Positions 8,291 to 16,973 of a DNA stretch of 64,000 bases are shown piece after piece. Numbering within the stretch: the first letter of the stretch is position 1; the number at the start of each line of letters is the position of its first letter. A program made the translations under genes and the position numbers. The notes under the pieces are model-generated. The model did not search any database. It had not been told where the DNA came from and saw only the letters and a list, made by a program, of their open reading frames with translations. The DNA lies in contig DPOR01000003.1 in assembly GCA_003538135.1 (NCBI GenBank), positions 1-64,000 of the forward strand. Direction: 5' to 3'. Source of the DNA: Oscillospiraceae bacterium. Lineage in GTDB: Bacteria; Bacillota; Clostridia; Oscillospirales; Acutalibacteraceae.

Positions 8291-8962
8291 ATGTACAGGC
8301 TCTTTATCGTTGAGGACGACCCGGGTATAGCCAACGCAGTTGCGGCGCAGGCGCAGGCTTGGAATCTCCAAACGCATATCGTGAGTGATTTCGGCAATGT
8401 CATGCACGAGTTCGCCGAGTTTTCGCCGCATATAGTTCTGCTCGATATCATGCTGCCGTTTTTTGACGGCTATCACTGGTGCAGCGAGATTCGCCGCGTC
8501 TCGAAGGTGCCGATAATTTTCATATCCTCGGCGGCGGACAATATGAATATCGTCATGGCGATGAACCTCGGGGCCGATGATTTTATCTCGAAGCCGTTCG
8601 ACGGCAGCGTTCTTATGGCGAAAATTCAGGCTCTTTTGCGCCGCACATACGATTTCGGCGCGAGCGTGCCGGTGCTCGAGCACAGGGACGCCCTGCTCGA
8701 TACAGGCGAAAATTCGCTCGTTTTCGGCGGCGAAAAGATAACGCTGACAAAGAATGAATACAGGATCCTGCTCTGTCTCATGGAAAACAAGGGCAAGGTG
8801 GTCAGCCGCGAAAAGCTGATGGAGCGCCTTTGGGAGACGGATGCGTTCGTTGACGAAAACACGCTTACGGTCAATGTCAACCGTCTGCGAAAGAAGCTTG
8901 ACGCGGCGGGACTAAAGGAGTTTATCGCCACAAAGTTCGGCGTCGGATATATAATAGCTTGA
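8291..8962 (+). CDS. OmpR-family response regulator (BceR-like)
   Basis: A 223-residue response regulator with an N-terminal receiver domain (VEDD acidic pocket near the start, phospho-acceptor D52 in VLLDIML, Lys in SKPFDG) and a C-terminal winged helix with TLTVNVNRLRKKLDAAG. ATG 8291 has a GGGAGG site and starts directly with the receiver strand MYRLFIVEDD; the longer upstream extension is not needed. It overlaps or abuts the kinase gene and lies before bceAB-type genes, so it probably activates the transporter operon by binding the inverted repeat at 9967-9982. Confidence 0.92.
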   Translation: MYRLFIVEDDPGIANAVAAQAQAWNLQTHIVSDFGNVMHEFAEFSPHIVLLDIMLPFFDGYHWCSEIRRVSKVPIIFISSAADNMNIVMAMNLGADDFISKPFDGSVLMAKIQALLRRTYDFGASVPVLEHRDALLDTGENSLVFGGEKITLTKNEYRILLCLMENKGKVVSREKLMERLWETDAFVDENTLTVNVNRLRKKLDAAGLKEFIATKFGVGYIIA

Positions 8963-8976
8963 TTTTCGGAGGAGTT

Positions 8977-9963
8977 ATGAGCTTTTTCAAGGGTTATGTC
9001 AAGGAGCGGTGGAGGCGGCTTTTTCTGCTTCTGCTTTTCGTCTGCATATTCGCGGTTTCGTTTTGGTTCTACCGTCTGCCAGTGCGCGCCGTGATGTATC
9101 CGTGTGCACTGTGCCTGCTTTTCGGCGCGGCGTTCGTCGCCTATGATATGACGAAGGCCTATCGCCGCCATAAGTTTTTTGAAGAGCTGCGCCGCAGAAA
9201 CACGGAGATTATCTCGGCTCTGCCCGAGCCGGAGGGGATAACCGACTACGACTATCAGCAGCTCATATCGGCGCTCAAGGAGAAAATCGAGGAGATAATG
9301 GCACAGGCGGACAGCCGCATACGCGACACGGTCGATTACTACACGGTCTGGGCGCATCAGATAAAAACGCCGATAGCGGCAATGCGCCTGACGCTTCAAA
9401 AAGAGGATGTGCCCGAAGCGCGCAGGCTCGCCTCCGAGCTGTCTCGGATAGAGCAATATGTCGAAATGGTGCTCGTCTTTATACGCCTCGGCTCGAACTA
9501 CAGCGACTATGTTTTCAGGGAGCAGGATATAGACGGCATAATAAAAGGCTCGGTGAAGAAGTTCGCCCCCGAGTTCATTGACCGCAGGATACGCCTCGAA
9601 TATGACAGAGTCGATATCCGCGCCGTTACGGACGAAAAATGGCTCGCGTTCGTTATCGAACAGCTGCTCTCGAACGCGCTCAAATATACCCGCGAGGGGC
9701 GTATAAAGATTTATTCCGAGGGCAAAATTCTCTGCATTGAGGATACGGGGATAGGCATAGCGCCGGAGGATCTGCCGCGAGTGTTCGACAAGGGCTATAC
9801 GGGCTGCAACGGCAGGGACGACCGCCGCGCGAGCGGGCTCGGACTGTATCTGTGCCGCCGAATTTGCGAAAACCTCGGCATAGATATCTCGATTTCTTCA
9901 ACGGTAGGCGAGGGGACGGCGATTCGTCTCGATCTCGGTCAGTACAGGCTGAAGAAAGAATAA
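8977..9963 (+). CDS. Intramembrane-sensing histidine kinase (BceS-like)
   Basis: A 328-residue kinase with two close N-terminal transmembrane helices (about 15-60) and almost no extracellular loop, the layout of BceS-type kinases that sense through their ABC transporter. H127 lies in WAHQIKTPIAAMRL; the ATPase domain has the N box IEQLLSNALKYT and the G1 box EDTGIGI, then ASGLGLYLC. ATG 8977 follows GGAGGAG closely. It sits 14 bp after the response regulator and upstream of the transporter genes; the partner transporter is expected to act as the actual peptide sensor. Confidence 0.92.
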   Translation: MSFFKGYVKERWRRLFLLLLFVCIFAVSFWFYRLPVRAVMYPCALCLLFGAAFVAYDMTKAYRRHKFFEELRRRNTEIISALPEPEGITDYDYQQLISALKEKIEEIMAQADSRIRDTVDYYTVWAHQIKTPIAAMRLTLQKEDVPEARRLASELSRIEQYVEMVLVFIRLGSNYSDYVFREQDIDGIIKGSVKKFAPEFIDRRIRLEYDRVDIRAVTDEKWLAFVIEQLLSNALKYTREGRIKIYSEGKILCIEDTGIGIAPEDLPRVFDKGYTGCNGRDDRRASGLGLYLCRRICENLGIDISISSTVGEGTAIRLDLGQYRLKKE

Positions 9964-9966
9964 CTT

Positions 9967-9982
9967 CTTACAAAAACGTAAG
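9967..9982. promoter_or_regulatory. Probable BceR-type operator upstream of the transporter genes
   Basis: The sequence CTTACAAAAACGTAAG is an inverted repeat (CTTAC/GTAAG) that fits the TNACA-N4-TGTNA-like pattern known for BceR-family regulators, with one base different. A further half-site, AATGTAAG, follows ~20 bp downstream. The centre is about 62 bp upstream of a TATAAT, a typical activator distance. Assignment to the adjacent regulator is inference. Confidence 0.55.
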
Positions 9983-10036
9983 ATTTGAAGGGGGAAATGT
10001 AAGCCTTTTCTATGGAGGCACATTTCCCTTTTCGGC

Positions 10037-10042
10037 TATAAT
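10037..10042 (+). promoter_or_regulatory. -10 element of the transporter operon promoter
   Basis: A perfect TATAAT 32 bp before the ATP-binding protein start, without a recognisable -35 at 17 bp. A missing -35 is what one expects of a promoter that needs an activator bound upstream. Confidence 0.55.
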
Positions 10043-10073
10043 AGAGCCACAAAATGACAGGAGGTCGAAAACA

Positions 10074-10838
10074 GTGAGTATTTTGGAAGTCAACGGACTC
10101 AAAAAAGTCTACTCAACGCGCTTCGGCGGCAACAAGGTCGAGGCTCTTAAAAACGTGAACTTCAGCGTGTCGGAGGGCGAATATGTCGCCATAATGGGCG
10201 AATCGGGCTCCGGCAAGACCACTCTGCTCAATATTCTTGCGGCTCTTGACAGACCCACCTCCGGCAGCGTTATAATCGACGGCAAGGATCTTTCAAAAAT
10301 AAAGGAGGACGCCGTCTGCGCTTTCCGCAGGGACAATTTAGGCTTCGTGTTTCAGGAGTTCAATCTTCTCGACACGTTCACGGTCGAGGATAACATCTAT
10401 CTCCCGCTCGTCCTCGCGGGCAGGAGCTACGATGAGATGCACGCCCGCCTTGAGCCGATAGCAAAACGTCTCGGCATAACGGAGCTGCTCAAGAAGTACC
10501 CCTACGAGATATCCGGCGGCGAGAAGCAGAGGGCGGCGGTCGCCCGCGCGCTGATAACCGAGCCGCGCATGATTCTGGCAGACGAGCCCACGGGCGCGCT
10601 CGATTCAAAGTCCACCGACGAATTGCTGCGCCTGTTCGGCGAGGTGAACTCCCTCGGACAGACTATCCTCATGGTCACGCACTCCGTCAAGGCGGCTTCC
10701 TCCGCGAAGCGCGTGCTGTTTATAAAGGACGGCGAGGTGTTCCATCAGATTTACCGCGGCGCAGACACCGACAGCCGACTCTATCAGAAGATATCCGAGA
10801 CTCTGACTCTGCTTGCGACGGGCGGTGAGCACAGATGA
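10074..10838 (+). CDS. ABC transporter ATP-binding protein (BceA-like)
   Basis: A 254-residue ATPase of the MacB/LolD/BceA group. Walker A is GESGSGKTT, the signature is ISGGEKQRAAVARAL, and Walker B is MILADEPTGALD. GTG 10074 is preceded by AGGAGG, and the protein then begins MSILEVNGLKKVYSTRFGG, as in BceA relatives; the longer frame upstream runs through the promoter region. It overlaps the permease gene by 4 bp (ATGA). Together they form the detoxification and sensing transporter for peptide antibiotics such as bacitracin or lantibiotics; the actual substrate is unknown. Confidence 0.93.
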   Translation: MSILEVNGLKKVYSTRFGGNKVEALKNVNFSVSEGEYVAIMGESGSGKTTLLNILAALDRPTSGSVIIDGKDLSKIKEDAVCAFRRDNLGFVFQEFNLLDTFTVEDNIYLPLVLAGRSYDEMHARLEPIAKRLGITELLKKYPYEISGGEKQRAAVARALITEPRMILADEPTGALDSKSTDELLRLFGEVNSLGQTILMVTHSVKAASSAKRVLFIKDGEVFHQIYRGADTDSRLYQKISETLTLLATGGEHR

Positions 10839-12895
10839 AAAAGGGCTTTTATCCGCGCCTCGCATTCGACGGGATAAGAAAGAATAAGCGCCTCTATCTG
10901 CCGTATATCTTGACGCAAATAGGCATGATAATGATGTATTATATCGTCATCTTCCTGCGCTACGGCGAGTCGCTCAAGGGCACGTTCGGCGATAAAACGG
11001 TGAATGTCGTGCTCATGTTCGGCGGTTGGGTCATAGCCATATTCTCCTGCATTTTTCTCTTTTATACAAACTCATTTCTCATTCGCCGCAGGAAAAAGGA
11101 GTTCGGACTCTATAACATCCTCGGCATGGACAAAAAGAATATCAGCATCCTGCTCTTTTGGGAGAGCCTGATAACTTCGGCCATTTCGCTCTTCTGCGGG
11201 CTTGTGCTCGGTGTCGCGCTCTCGAAGCTCGCCGAGCTCGGGCTGATAAAGGTGATGAATCGGGCGGAGGTAAGCTATTCCTTCTACGTCTCTCCGACCG
11301 CGATTTTGCTGACGGCAGGCGTGTTCTCCGTCATATTCCTTCTTCTCTTTTTAAACTCCGTGCGCCAGATAATGAGCGCTGATGCGGTGACGCTTTTAAG
11401 AAGCGAGAGCCTCGGTGAAAAGCCGCCGAAAGCGAACCCTCTGCTCGGCGTCATCGGCGTGCTCCTGCTCCTCGGCGCATATACGACAGCCGTCGTAGTG
11501 GAGGAGCCGCAAACTGCGGTCAGGGTGTTCTTTATCGCGGTCATAATGGTTATCGTCGGCACCTATCTGCTTATGATTTTCGGCTCTGTGCTCCTCTGCC
11601 GCTTCCTGCAAAAGCGCAAGAACTATTATTATCAGCCGAACCACTTTGTCTCCGTATCGTCTATGACCTACAGAATGAAGCGAAACGGCGCGGGACTCGC
11701 GTCCGTCTGCGTGCTCGCAACGATGGTGCTCGTCATGATATCCTCGACCGCCTGTCTGTTCTTCGGCACGGAGAACAGCATCAGCATCCGCTATCCGCGA
11801 GACATCACGCTGTCTACGGGATTTACCTCTCTCGACGAGATTGATGACGACAATCTGAAAAAAGTAGCGGCGGACATCGATTCCCTTGCAGCCTCTCATA
11901 ATGCGAACGCTTCGAATATCGTAGCTTACAGGTCGGTCGTGACTGTCGGCACAATACTCGACGGCGGAAAGCTTACGCCGGACGGCACGGCGGTAGAAGT
12001 AGGCATAAAATCCGGGGCGCATACCTGCTTCGATATCGTGCCGATAGAGGACTACAACGCCGTCATGGGCGCAAACGAGACGCTCGCGCCCGACGAGGTC
12101 ATAGTCTACGGCTACAAAATGAAGTATAAATATGACACCGTGACCCTCGGCGACGGCAAGACCTACAAGGTCAAAAAGACAGTGGACAATTATTTGATTG
12201 ACGGCGAAACCTCCGTGAACATCGCCCCCTCGATGTTTATCTTCGTGCCCGATTTAAAAGAGGCCGTCAAGGGCTTTGCCAAAGACGCGGTCAAAGATGG
12301 ACTGAGCACCGTCAATTACAAGTATTTCAGATTCTTCGATACCGATTTGGACATAGAGGGCGAAAGAGCGCTGTGCTACGACTATATAGATATGACAAGG
12401 CAGCTGTTCGGAAATAAAAACAGCGCTTACAAAAACTTGCTGACCCTCTCGGTAGAGAGCCGCAATGTTGACAGGGACGATTACTATTCGTCCTTCGGCG
12501 CGCTGTTCTATCTCGGCATTATGCTCTCTGTGGTGTTCATCTTTGCGGCTGTGCTGATAATCTACTATAAGCAGGTCTCTGAGGGTTACGAAGATCAGTC
12601 GCGCTTTGAGATAATGCAGAAGGTCGGCATGACGAAAAAGGAGATAAGAAAGAGCATAAATTCTCAGCTGCTCACGGTATTCTTCCTGCCCCTCGCGGGA
12701 GCGGGTCTGCATATGATATTCGCTTCCGTAATAATCCGCAGAATACTCTTTTCTTTCAACTTCAATTTCTCCGCACTCTTTTTCGTAACCACTGCCATCT
12801 GCTTTGTCGCGTTCGCGCTGTTCTATACTCTTATTTACCGCGTCACCTCCAACGCTTATTATAAGATAGTCAGCGGCGCAAAGGAGAGAGAATAA
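10835..12895 (+). CDS. FtsX-like ABC permease (BceB-like)
   Basis: A 686-residue permease. It has an N-terminal helix, a first FtsX-like block (about 50-290) and a large extracellular domain (about 310-545). A last block of three helices carries the stretch QSRFEIMQKVGMTKKEIRKS. This ten-helix layout with a big domain between helices VII and VIII is that of BceB, where the loop binds the lipid II cycle intermediate/peptide target and signals to the kinase. It starts within the end of the ATPase gene and overlaps the following lipoprotein gene by one base, so the three are one operon. Confidence 0.92.
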   Translation: MKKGFYPRLAFDGIRKNKRLYLPYILTQIGMIMMYYIVIFLRYGESLKGTFGDKTVNVVLMFGGWVIAIFSCIFLFYTNSFLIRRRKKEFGLYNILGMDKKNISILLFWESLITSAISLFCGLVLGVALSKLAELGLIKVMNRAEVSYSFYVSPTAILLTAGVFSVIFLLLFLNSVRQIMSADAVTLLRSESLGEKPPKANPLLGVIGVLLLLGAYTTAVVVEEPQTAVRVFFIAVIMVIVGTYLLMIFGSVLLCRFLQKRKNYYYQPNHFVSVSSMTYRMKRNGAGLASVCVLATMVLVMISSTACLFFGTENSISIRYPRDITLSTGFTSLDEIDDDNLKKVAADIDSLAASHNANASNIVAYRSVVTVGTILDGGKLTPDGTAVEVGIKSGAHTCFDIVPIEDYNAVMGANETLAPDEVIVYGYKMKYKYDTVTLGDGKTYKVKKTVDNYLIDGETSVNIAPSMFIFVPDLKEAVKGFAKDAVKDGLSTVNYKYFRFFDTDLDIEGERALCYDYIDMTRQLFGNKNSAYKNLLTLSVESRNVDRDDYYSSFGALFYLGIMLSVVFIFAAVLIIYYKQVSEGYEDQSRFEIMQKVGMTKKEIRKSINSQLLTVFFLPLAGAGLHMIFASVIIRRILFSFNFNFSALFFVTTAICFVAFALFYTLIYRVTSNAYYKIVSGAKERE

Positions 12896-13371
12896 TGAAG
12901 AGAACAGTGGCTGTTCTGCTGACTCTTGCTCTAATGCTCTCGCTCACGGCGTGCATGAGCCGCGAAAATTTGCGGTTCAAGCGCGTTGACAGATGCTTTG
13001 ATGACCTGCGCGGCGCGTTCAAAATGTCCGATGTCACAAGCAGCGCCGAGCTTATCGGCAGGCGGAAAAACAGAAACGGAAATTGGTTTATCGGCAGCTA
13101 TACCGCGCAGTGCGAGAACGAGACCGGGCGCGATACCGTGTTCGGCGGCGCGTCGGCGCGCGACAGACGGATAAAAGTCAAAGCGTATATAAAAACCGAG
13201 ACGGGCAGCGCGGTCATTCGACTGAGAATGAACGGAAGGGCGACGAAATTTTTGCCCGACAGCGACGGAAACTTCGAACGCGAATTCGATTTCGGAAGCG
13301 GCGGTAACTACATTATGGTAGATTTCAATCGCTTCACCGGCACGGTTTGGATGACAGCGGAATATGTATAA
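12895..13371 (+). CDS. Small lipoprotein co-encoded with the BceAB-like transporter
   Basis: A 158-residue predicted lipoprotein with a lipobox LTAC, so lipid-modified Cys20. I do not recognise the mature part. It is about 138 residues, basic in the first half and glycine/aromatic-rich in beta-strand-like stretches at the end (GGNYIMVDFNRFTGTVW). The ATG shares one base with the stop of the permease gene and has an AGGAGAG site, so it is clearly part of the transporter operon. Position outside the membrane next to a peptide-sensing transporter suggests binding or shielding of the peptide or its lipid target; this is inference. BceRSAB modules normally have no such member. Confidence 0.75.
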   Translation: MKRTVAVLLTLALMLSLTACMSRENLRFKRVDRCFDDLRGAFKMSDVTSSAELIGRRKNRNGNWFIGSYTAQCENETGRDTVFGGASARDRRIKVKAYIKTETGSAVIRLRMNGRATKFLPDSDGNFEREFDFGSGGNYIMVDFNRFTGTVWMTAEYV

Positions 13372-13406
13372 GAAACGGCAGGAGCTTTTATAGCCCCTGC
13401 CGTTTC
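13372..13406 (+). terminator. Hairpin ending the BceRSAB-like operon
   Basis: An 11-bp perfect stem GAAACGGCAGG/CCTGCCGTTTC immediately after the lipoprotein stop. There is no T run on the + side, so it may only protect the transcript end. The following ~200 bp hold the terminator of the opposing gene. Confidence 0.5.
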
Positions 13407-13539
13407 CAAAGCGTCGGCAAAACGAAAAGCCGTTCGAATATTTTTCTTGCACAGGATTTGCCGTTATCATCGGTGGCAGTCCGATGAATCGAAATTTGAG
13501 GGGGAGAAGCCGCCGTCAAACAACAGCATAAAACACAAA

Positions 13540-13571
13540 ACAGCCGCGGCGGAACAAATCGCCGCAGCTGT
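13540..13571 (-). terminator. Terminator of the aconitase-isocitrate dehydrogenase operon
   Basis: On the minus strand, a 12-bp stem (ACAGCTGCGGCG with CGCCGCGGCTGT, one mismatch) and loop are followed by TTTGTGTTTT, some 35 bp after the isocitrate dehydrogenase stop. Confidence 0.7.
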
Positions 13572-13606
13572 TGCTATTCTGTGTCCGCAGTCTCCTGCGG
13601 GTGTTT

Positions 13607-14776
13607 TTATTCGCTGATTTTTCTGACCGTCTCCATGACATAGTCGCCGAATTCGCTGCAGGTGCAGCCGTCCTCGCGGCCTGTGATTTTGAGCTTTTTG
13701 TCCTCATACATACAGATGTCGAGCGCTCTTTCGAGAAGATCGGCCTTCTCCTGCTCGCCGATGTGGGAGAGCAGCATGACGCTCGCTCTGAGCATCGAGC
13801 AGGGGTCTGCGTACTGCGCTCTGCCCTCGCGAACCATTCTCGGAGCCGAGCCGTGAATGGCCTCAAACATCGCGTAGCGCTTGCCGATGTTTGCGCTGCC
13901 GGCAGTGCCGACGCCGCCCTGGAATTCCGCCGCCTCGTCGGTGATTATATCGCCGTAGAGATTCGGGAGAATGAATACCTTGAAGTCGCGGCGGCGCTTC
14001 TCGTCGATGAGCTTCGCCGTGGTGATGTCGATGTACCACTCGTCGGTCACGATATCGGGATATTCCTCGCCGACCTTCTTGCATAGGTTCAGGAACTTGC
14101 CGTCAGTTGTTTTGATGACGTTTGCCTTTGTGATTATCGAAACGCGGCCCTTGTTGTTGCGGCGCGCGTAGTCATAGGCGAGCCTTGCGATTCTGTCGCA
14201 GCCCTCGGTGGTGGTCACGACGAAGTCGAGCGCGAGGTCGTCGGTGACATTTACGCCCATAGAGCCTACGGCATATGCGCCCTCGGTGTTCTCGCGGAAG
14301 AAGGTCCAGTCAATGCCTTGCTCGGGAACCTTGACGGGGCGGAGATTCGCAAATAAGTCGAGAGCCTTTCGCATAGCGACGTTTGCGCTCTCTATATTCG
14401 GCCACGGATCGCCCGCCTGCGGGGTAGTGGTCGGTCCCTTCAGAATAACGTGGCAGCTCTTGAGCTCCTCGAGCACATCGTCGGGGATAGCCTTGTTAGC
14501 CTTGACGCGGTTTTCTATGGTCAGTCCGTCAATGACCTTGAACTCGATTTTACCTGCCTTAACTTTGTCGTCGAGCAGATATTCGAGAACTCTTGCGGAT
14601 TCCTTAGTTATAACCGGGCCTATGCCGTCGCCGCCGCAGACGCCGATGATTATTTTGTCGAGCGCCTTGAAGTCGGTGAAATCGCCCTGAGTCTTTATCT
14701 TGTCCGAACGGTCGCTCTGAGCGCGGATGAGAGCCTCAAATTTTTCAACGGCGTTCTTGACCTGTGCCTCTGTCAT
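13607..14776 (-). CDS. icd: NAD(P)-dependent isocitrate dehydrogenase
   Basis: A 389-residue member of the isocitrate/isopropylmalate dehydrogenase family that oxidatively decarboxylates isocitrate to 2-oxoglutarate. Visible signatures are GVCGGDGIGPVITKE near the N-terminus, the substrate-binding stretch ESANVAMRKALDLFANLRPV, FRENTEGAY, and the metal/cofactor segment LPNLYGDIITDEAAEFQGGVG. The S-x-N motif and the position directly after aconitase favour isocitrate over isopropylmalate. The start has an AGAGAGGAAGA site. The gap to aconitase is 15 bp, so they form one operon. This pair makes 2-oxoglutarate for glutamate synthesis in anaerobes with an incomplete citric acid cycle; citrate synthase is not in the window. 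Confidence 0.88.
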   Translation of the reverse strand: MTEAQVKNAVEKFEALIRAQSDRSDKIKTQGDFTDFKALDKIIIGVCGGDGIGPVITKESARVLEYLLDDKVKAGKIEFKVIDGLTIENRVKANKAIPDDVLEELKSCHVILKGPTTTPQAGDPWPNIESANVAMRKALDLFANLRPVKVPEQGIDWTFFRENTEGAYAVGSMGVNVTDDLALDFVVTTTEGCDRIARLAYDYARRNNKGRVSIITKANVIKTTDGKFLNLCKKVGEEYPDIVTDEWYIDITTAKLIDEKRRRDFKVFILPNLYGDIITDEAAEFQGGVGTAGSANIGKRYAMFEAIHGSAPRMVREGRAQYADPCSMLRASVMLLSHIGEQEKADLLERALDICMYEDKKLKITGREDGCTCSEFGDYVMETVRKISE

Positions 14777-14791
14777 GCTTATCTTCCTCTC

Positions 14792-16726
14792 TTATTTGTG
14801 TGATTCTCTTGTGTAGTTGAGCAGACCGCCCGCAAGGATTATATCCTTCTGTCTGCCGGAGAAGCTGTAGCAGAGCTTGTAGCTCTCGCCCTTTGTCTCG
14901 TTTTTGAGAACAGCCTCGCCGCCGTTTTCTATCGTCTCTCTTATGCCGTCGAGTGCGAGCCTGTCGCCCTTTTCTATGCGGTCATAATCGGCTGGGTCTG
15001 CGAAAGTGAACGGCACTATACCGGCGTTTATGAGATTTGCCTGATGTATGCGAGCAAAGGATTTTGTTATGACACTCTTTATGCCGAGATACAGCGGAAC
15101 GAGTGCCGCGTGCTCTCTCGAAGAGCCCTGACCGTAGTTGCTGCCGCCGATGATGATTCCCTTGCCTGCCTGCTTGCAGTGCTCGGCAAAGTGCTCATCG
15201 CACTGCTTGAAGCAGAAGTTTGACAGGAACGGCACGTTCGAGCGGTAGGGGAGAATCTTTGCGCCCGCGGGCATGATGTGATCGGTCGTGATATTGTCGC
15301 CGACCTTGAGAACGACCTCTGCCTCTATGCTCTCGGGCAGTGCGTCGCCGTTGGGTACGGGCTTTATGTTCGGGCCGTAGACTATCTCAAGATTTTTTGC
15401 TTCCTCGGGCGAAGCGGGCTTGTCGATGAGATTGTCGTTTATTTCAAAGTGATCGGGCATGGTGATGTGCGGAGCCTCGCCGAGGGTTCTCGGGTCTGTC
15501 AGCACGCCCGTGAGAGCGGAGGCCGCAGCGACCTCGGGGCTGACGAGATAGACGCCGGCGTCCGCGGTGCCGGAGCGTCCCTCAAAGTTGCGGTTGAAGG
15601 TGCGCAGGGAGACGGCGCCGGAGTTCGGCGACTGACCCATGCCTATGCACGGACCGCACGCGCACTCAAGCAGTCTTGCGCCCGCGCCGAGAATGTCGGA
15701 GAGTGCGCCGTCCTCAGAGAGCATTCTGAGAACCTGCATGGAGCCGGGGGAGATAGTGAGGCTGACGCTCGGAGCGACGCGCTTGCCCTTGAGAACAGCC
15801 GCCACCTTGAGCATATCGTAGAGCGAGGAGTTCGTGCAGGAGCCTATGCAGACCTGGTCGATTTTTATCTCGCCTATTTCCGAAACTTTCTTAACATTGT
15901 CGGGCATATGAGGCATAGCCGCGAGGGGCTCGAGGGTGCCGAGATCTATGTCGATGACTTCGTCGTAAACCGCATCGTCGTCCGCCTTGACCTCGACCCA
16001 GTCCTGCTCTCTGCCCTGAGCGGCGAGGAAAGCCTTCGTCACTTCGTCGGAGGGAAAAACGGAGGTCGTTGCGCCGAGCTCCGTGCCCATGTTGGTTATG
16101 GTTGCACGCTCGGGGACGGAAAGAGTCTTGACTCCGTCTCCGCCGTATTCGATTATCTTGCCCACGCCGCCCTTGACGGACATTATGCGCAGAACCTCGA
16201 GAATTATATCTTTTGCGCTGACCCACGGCGAAAGTGCGCCGTGCAGGTTTATGCGTGTCATCTTGGGCATAGTTATGTAGTATGCGCCGCCGCCCATCGC
16301 AACTGCGACGTCGAGTCCGCCCGCGCCGAACGAGAGCATACCTATGCCGCCGCCGGTAGGAGTGTGGCTGTCGGAGCCGATAAGCGTCTTGCCGGGGATG
16401 CCGAAGCGCTCAAGATGCACCTGATGGCAGATGCCGTTGCCGGGGCGTGAAAAAAGCAGTCCTCTCTTTTTCGCGGCGCTCCTTATGAATCTGTGGTCGT
16501 CCGCGTTTTCAAAGCCGGTCTGCAGGGTGTTGTGGTCAATGTATGCGACCGAAAGCTCGGTCTTTACGCGCTCGACTCCCATGGCCTCGAATTCAAGGTA
16601 TGCCATGGTGCCCGTGGCGTCCTGAGTGAGAGTCTGATCGATTCTGAGACCTATCTCGCTGCCTACGGTCATATCACCGCTCAACAAGTGGCTTTTTATA
16701 AGCTTTTGTGCAATAGTGCTGCCCAA
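14792..16726 (-). CDS. Aconitate hydratase
   Basis: A 644-residue enzyme interconverting citrate and isocitrate with a [4Fe-4S] cluster. Cluster ligands are visible in IGSCTNSS and CACGPCIGMGQ; substrate residues lie in DSHTPTGGG near residue 120 and in the swivel domain GGSNYGQGSSREHA. It is shorter than AcnA (~900), matching the compact aconitase/homoaconitase-like class found in Clostridia and archaea; LeuC/LeuD are ruled out because both halves are fused and the neighbour is isocitrate dehydrogenase. The start codon is TTG at 16726, supported by GGAGGG seven or so bases upstream and by the perfectly spaced promoter ahead of it. Confidence 0.9.
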   Translation of the reverse strand: MGSTIAQKLIKSHLLSGDMTVGSEIGLRIDQTLTQDATGTMAYLEFEAMGVERVKTELSVAYIDHNTLQTGFENADDHRFIRSAAKKRGLLFSRPGNGICHQVHLERFGIPGKTLIGSDSHTPTGGGIGMLSFGAGGLDVAVAMGGGAYYITMPKMTRINLHGALSPWVSAKDIILEVLRIMSVKGGVGKIIEYGGDGVKTLSVPERATITNMGTELGATTSVFPSDEVTKAFLAAQGREQDWVEVKADDDAVYDEVIDIDLGTLEPLAAMPHMPDNVKKVSEIGEIKIDQVCIGSCTNSSLYDMLKVAAVLKGKRVAPSVSLTISPGSMQVLRMLSEDGALSDILGAGARLLECACGPCIGMGQSPNSGAVSLRTFNRNFEGRSGTADAGVYLVSPEVAAASALTGVLTDPRTLGEAPHITMPDHFEINDNLIDKPASPEEAKNLEIVYGPNIKPVPNGDALPESIEAEVVLKVGDNITTDHIMPAGAKILPYRSNVPFLSNFCFKQCDEHFAEHCKQAGKGIIIGGSNYGQGSSREHAALVPLYLGIKSVITKSFARIHQANLINAGIVPFTFADPADYDRIEKGDRLALDGIRETIENGGEAVLKNETKGESYKLCYSFSGRQKDIILAGGLLNYTRESHK

Positions 16727-16759
16727 CTGTATCCCTCCGTATATAAAAATTACCTTTAA

Positions 16760-16788
16760 ATTTTATTGCAATCCGCGGATTTTGTCAA
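16760..16788 (-). promoter_or_regulatory. Promoter of the aconitase operon with palindrome in its spacer
   Basis: On the minus strand TTGACA and TAAAAT are separated by exactly 17 bp, 34 bp before the TTG start. The spacer contains the perfect 12-bp palindrome AATCCGCGGATT (16770-16781). A protein bound there would block RNA polymerase, so it is a good repressor-site candidate. Confidence 0.75.
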
Positions 16789-16861
16789 GGTGCGCCGCGC
16801 CAAATATACGCCCGTATGTATTACATTTTATAGGTGAATTTGATATATACCGATTTTTCTG

Positions 16862-16890
16862 TTGCCCGAAGGGCTTCTGCGTGGTATAAT
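16862..16890 (+). promoter_or_regulatory. Promoter of the tepA gene cluster
   Basis: TTGCCC and TATAAT with 17-bp spacing, 84 bp before the tepA start. The spacer carries a small GCCC-GAA-GGGC hairpin. Confidence 0.65.
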
Positions 16891-16973
16891 TAAATGTAAT
16901 CTGCCGCAGTGCGCGTGCTTTGTCTGAATGACGGGCAGTTAATCGGGCATACTGTTTGTCGGGAGTGAATTCG

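Noticed and set aside
13607..14776. 3-isopropylmalate dehydrogenase instead of isocitrate dehydrogenase
   Set aside because: The substrate stretch has the S-x-N motif of isocitrate enzymes and the neighbour is a fused aconitase, not split LeuC/LeuD with other leucine genes.
14792..16726. LeuC-type isopropylmalate isomerase
   Set aside because: Catalytic and swivel domains are fused in one chain and no leucine genes are near.
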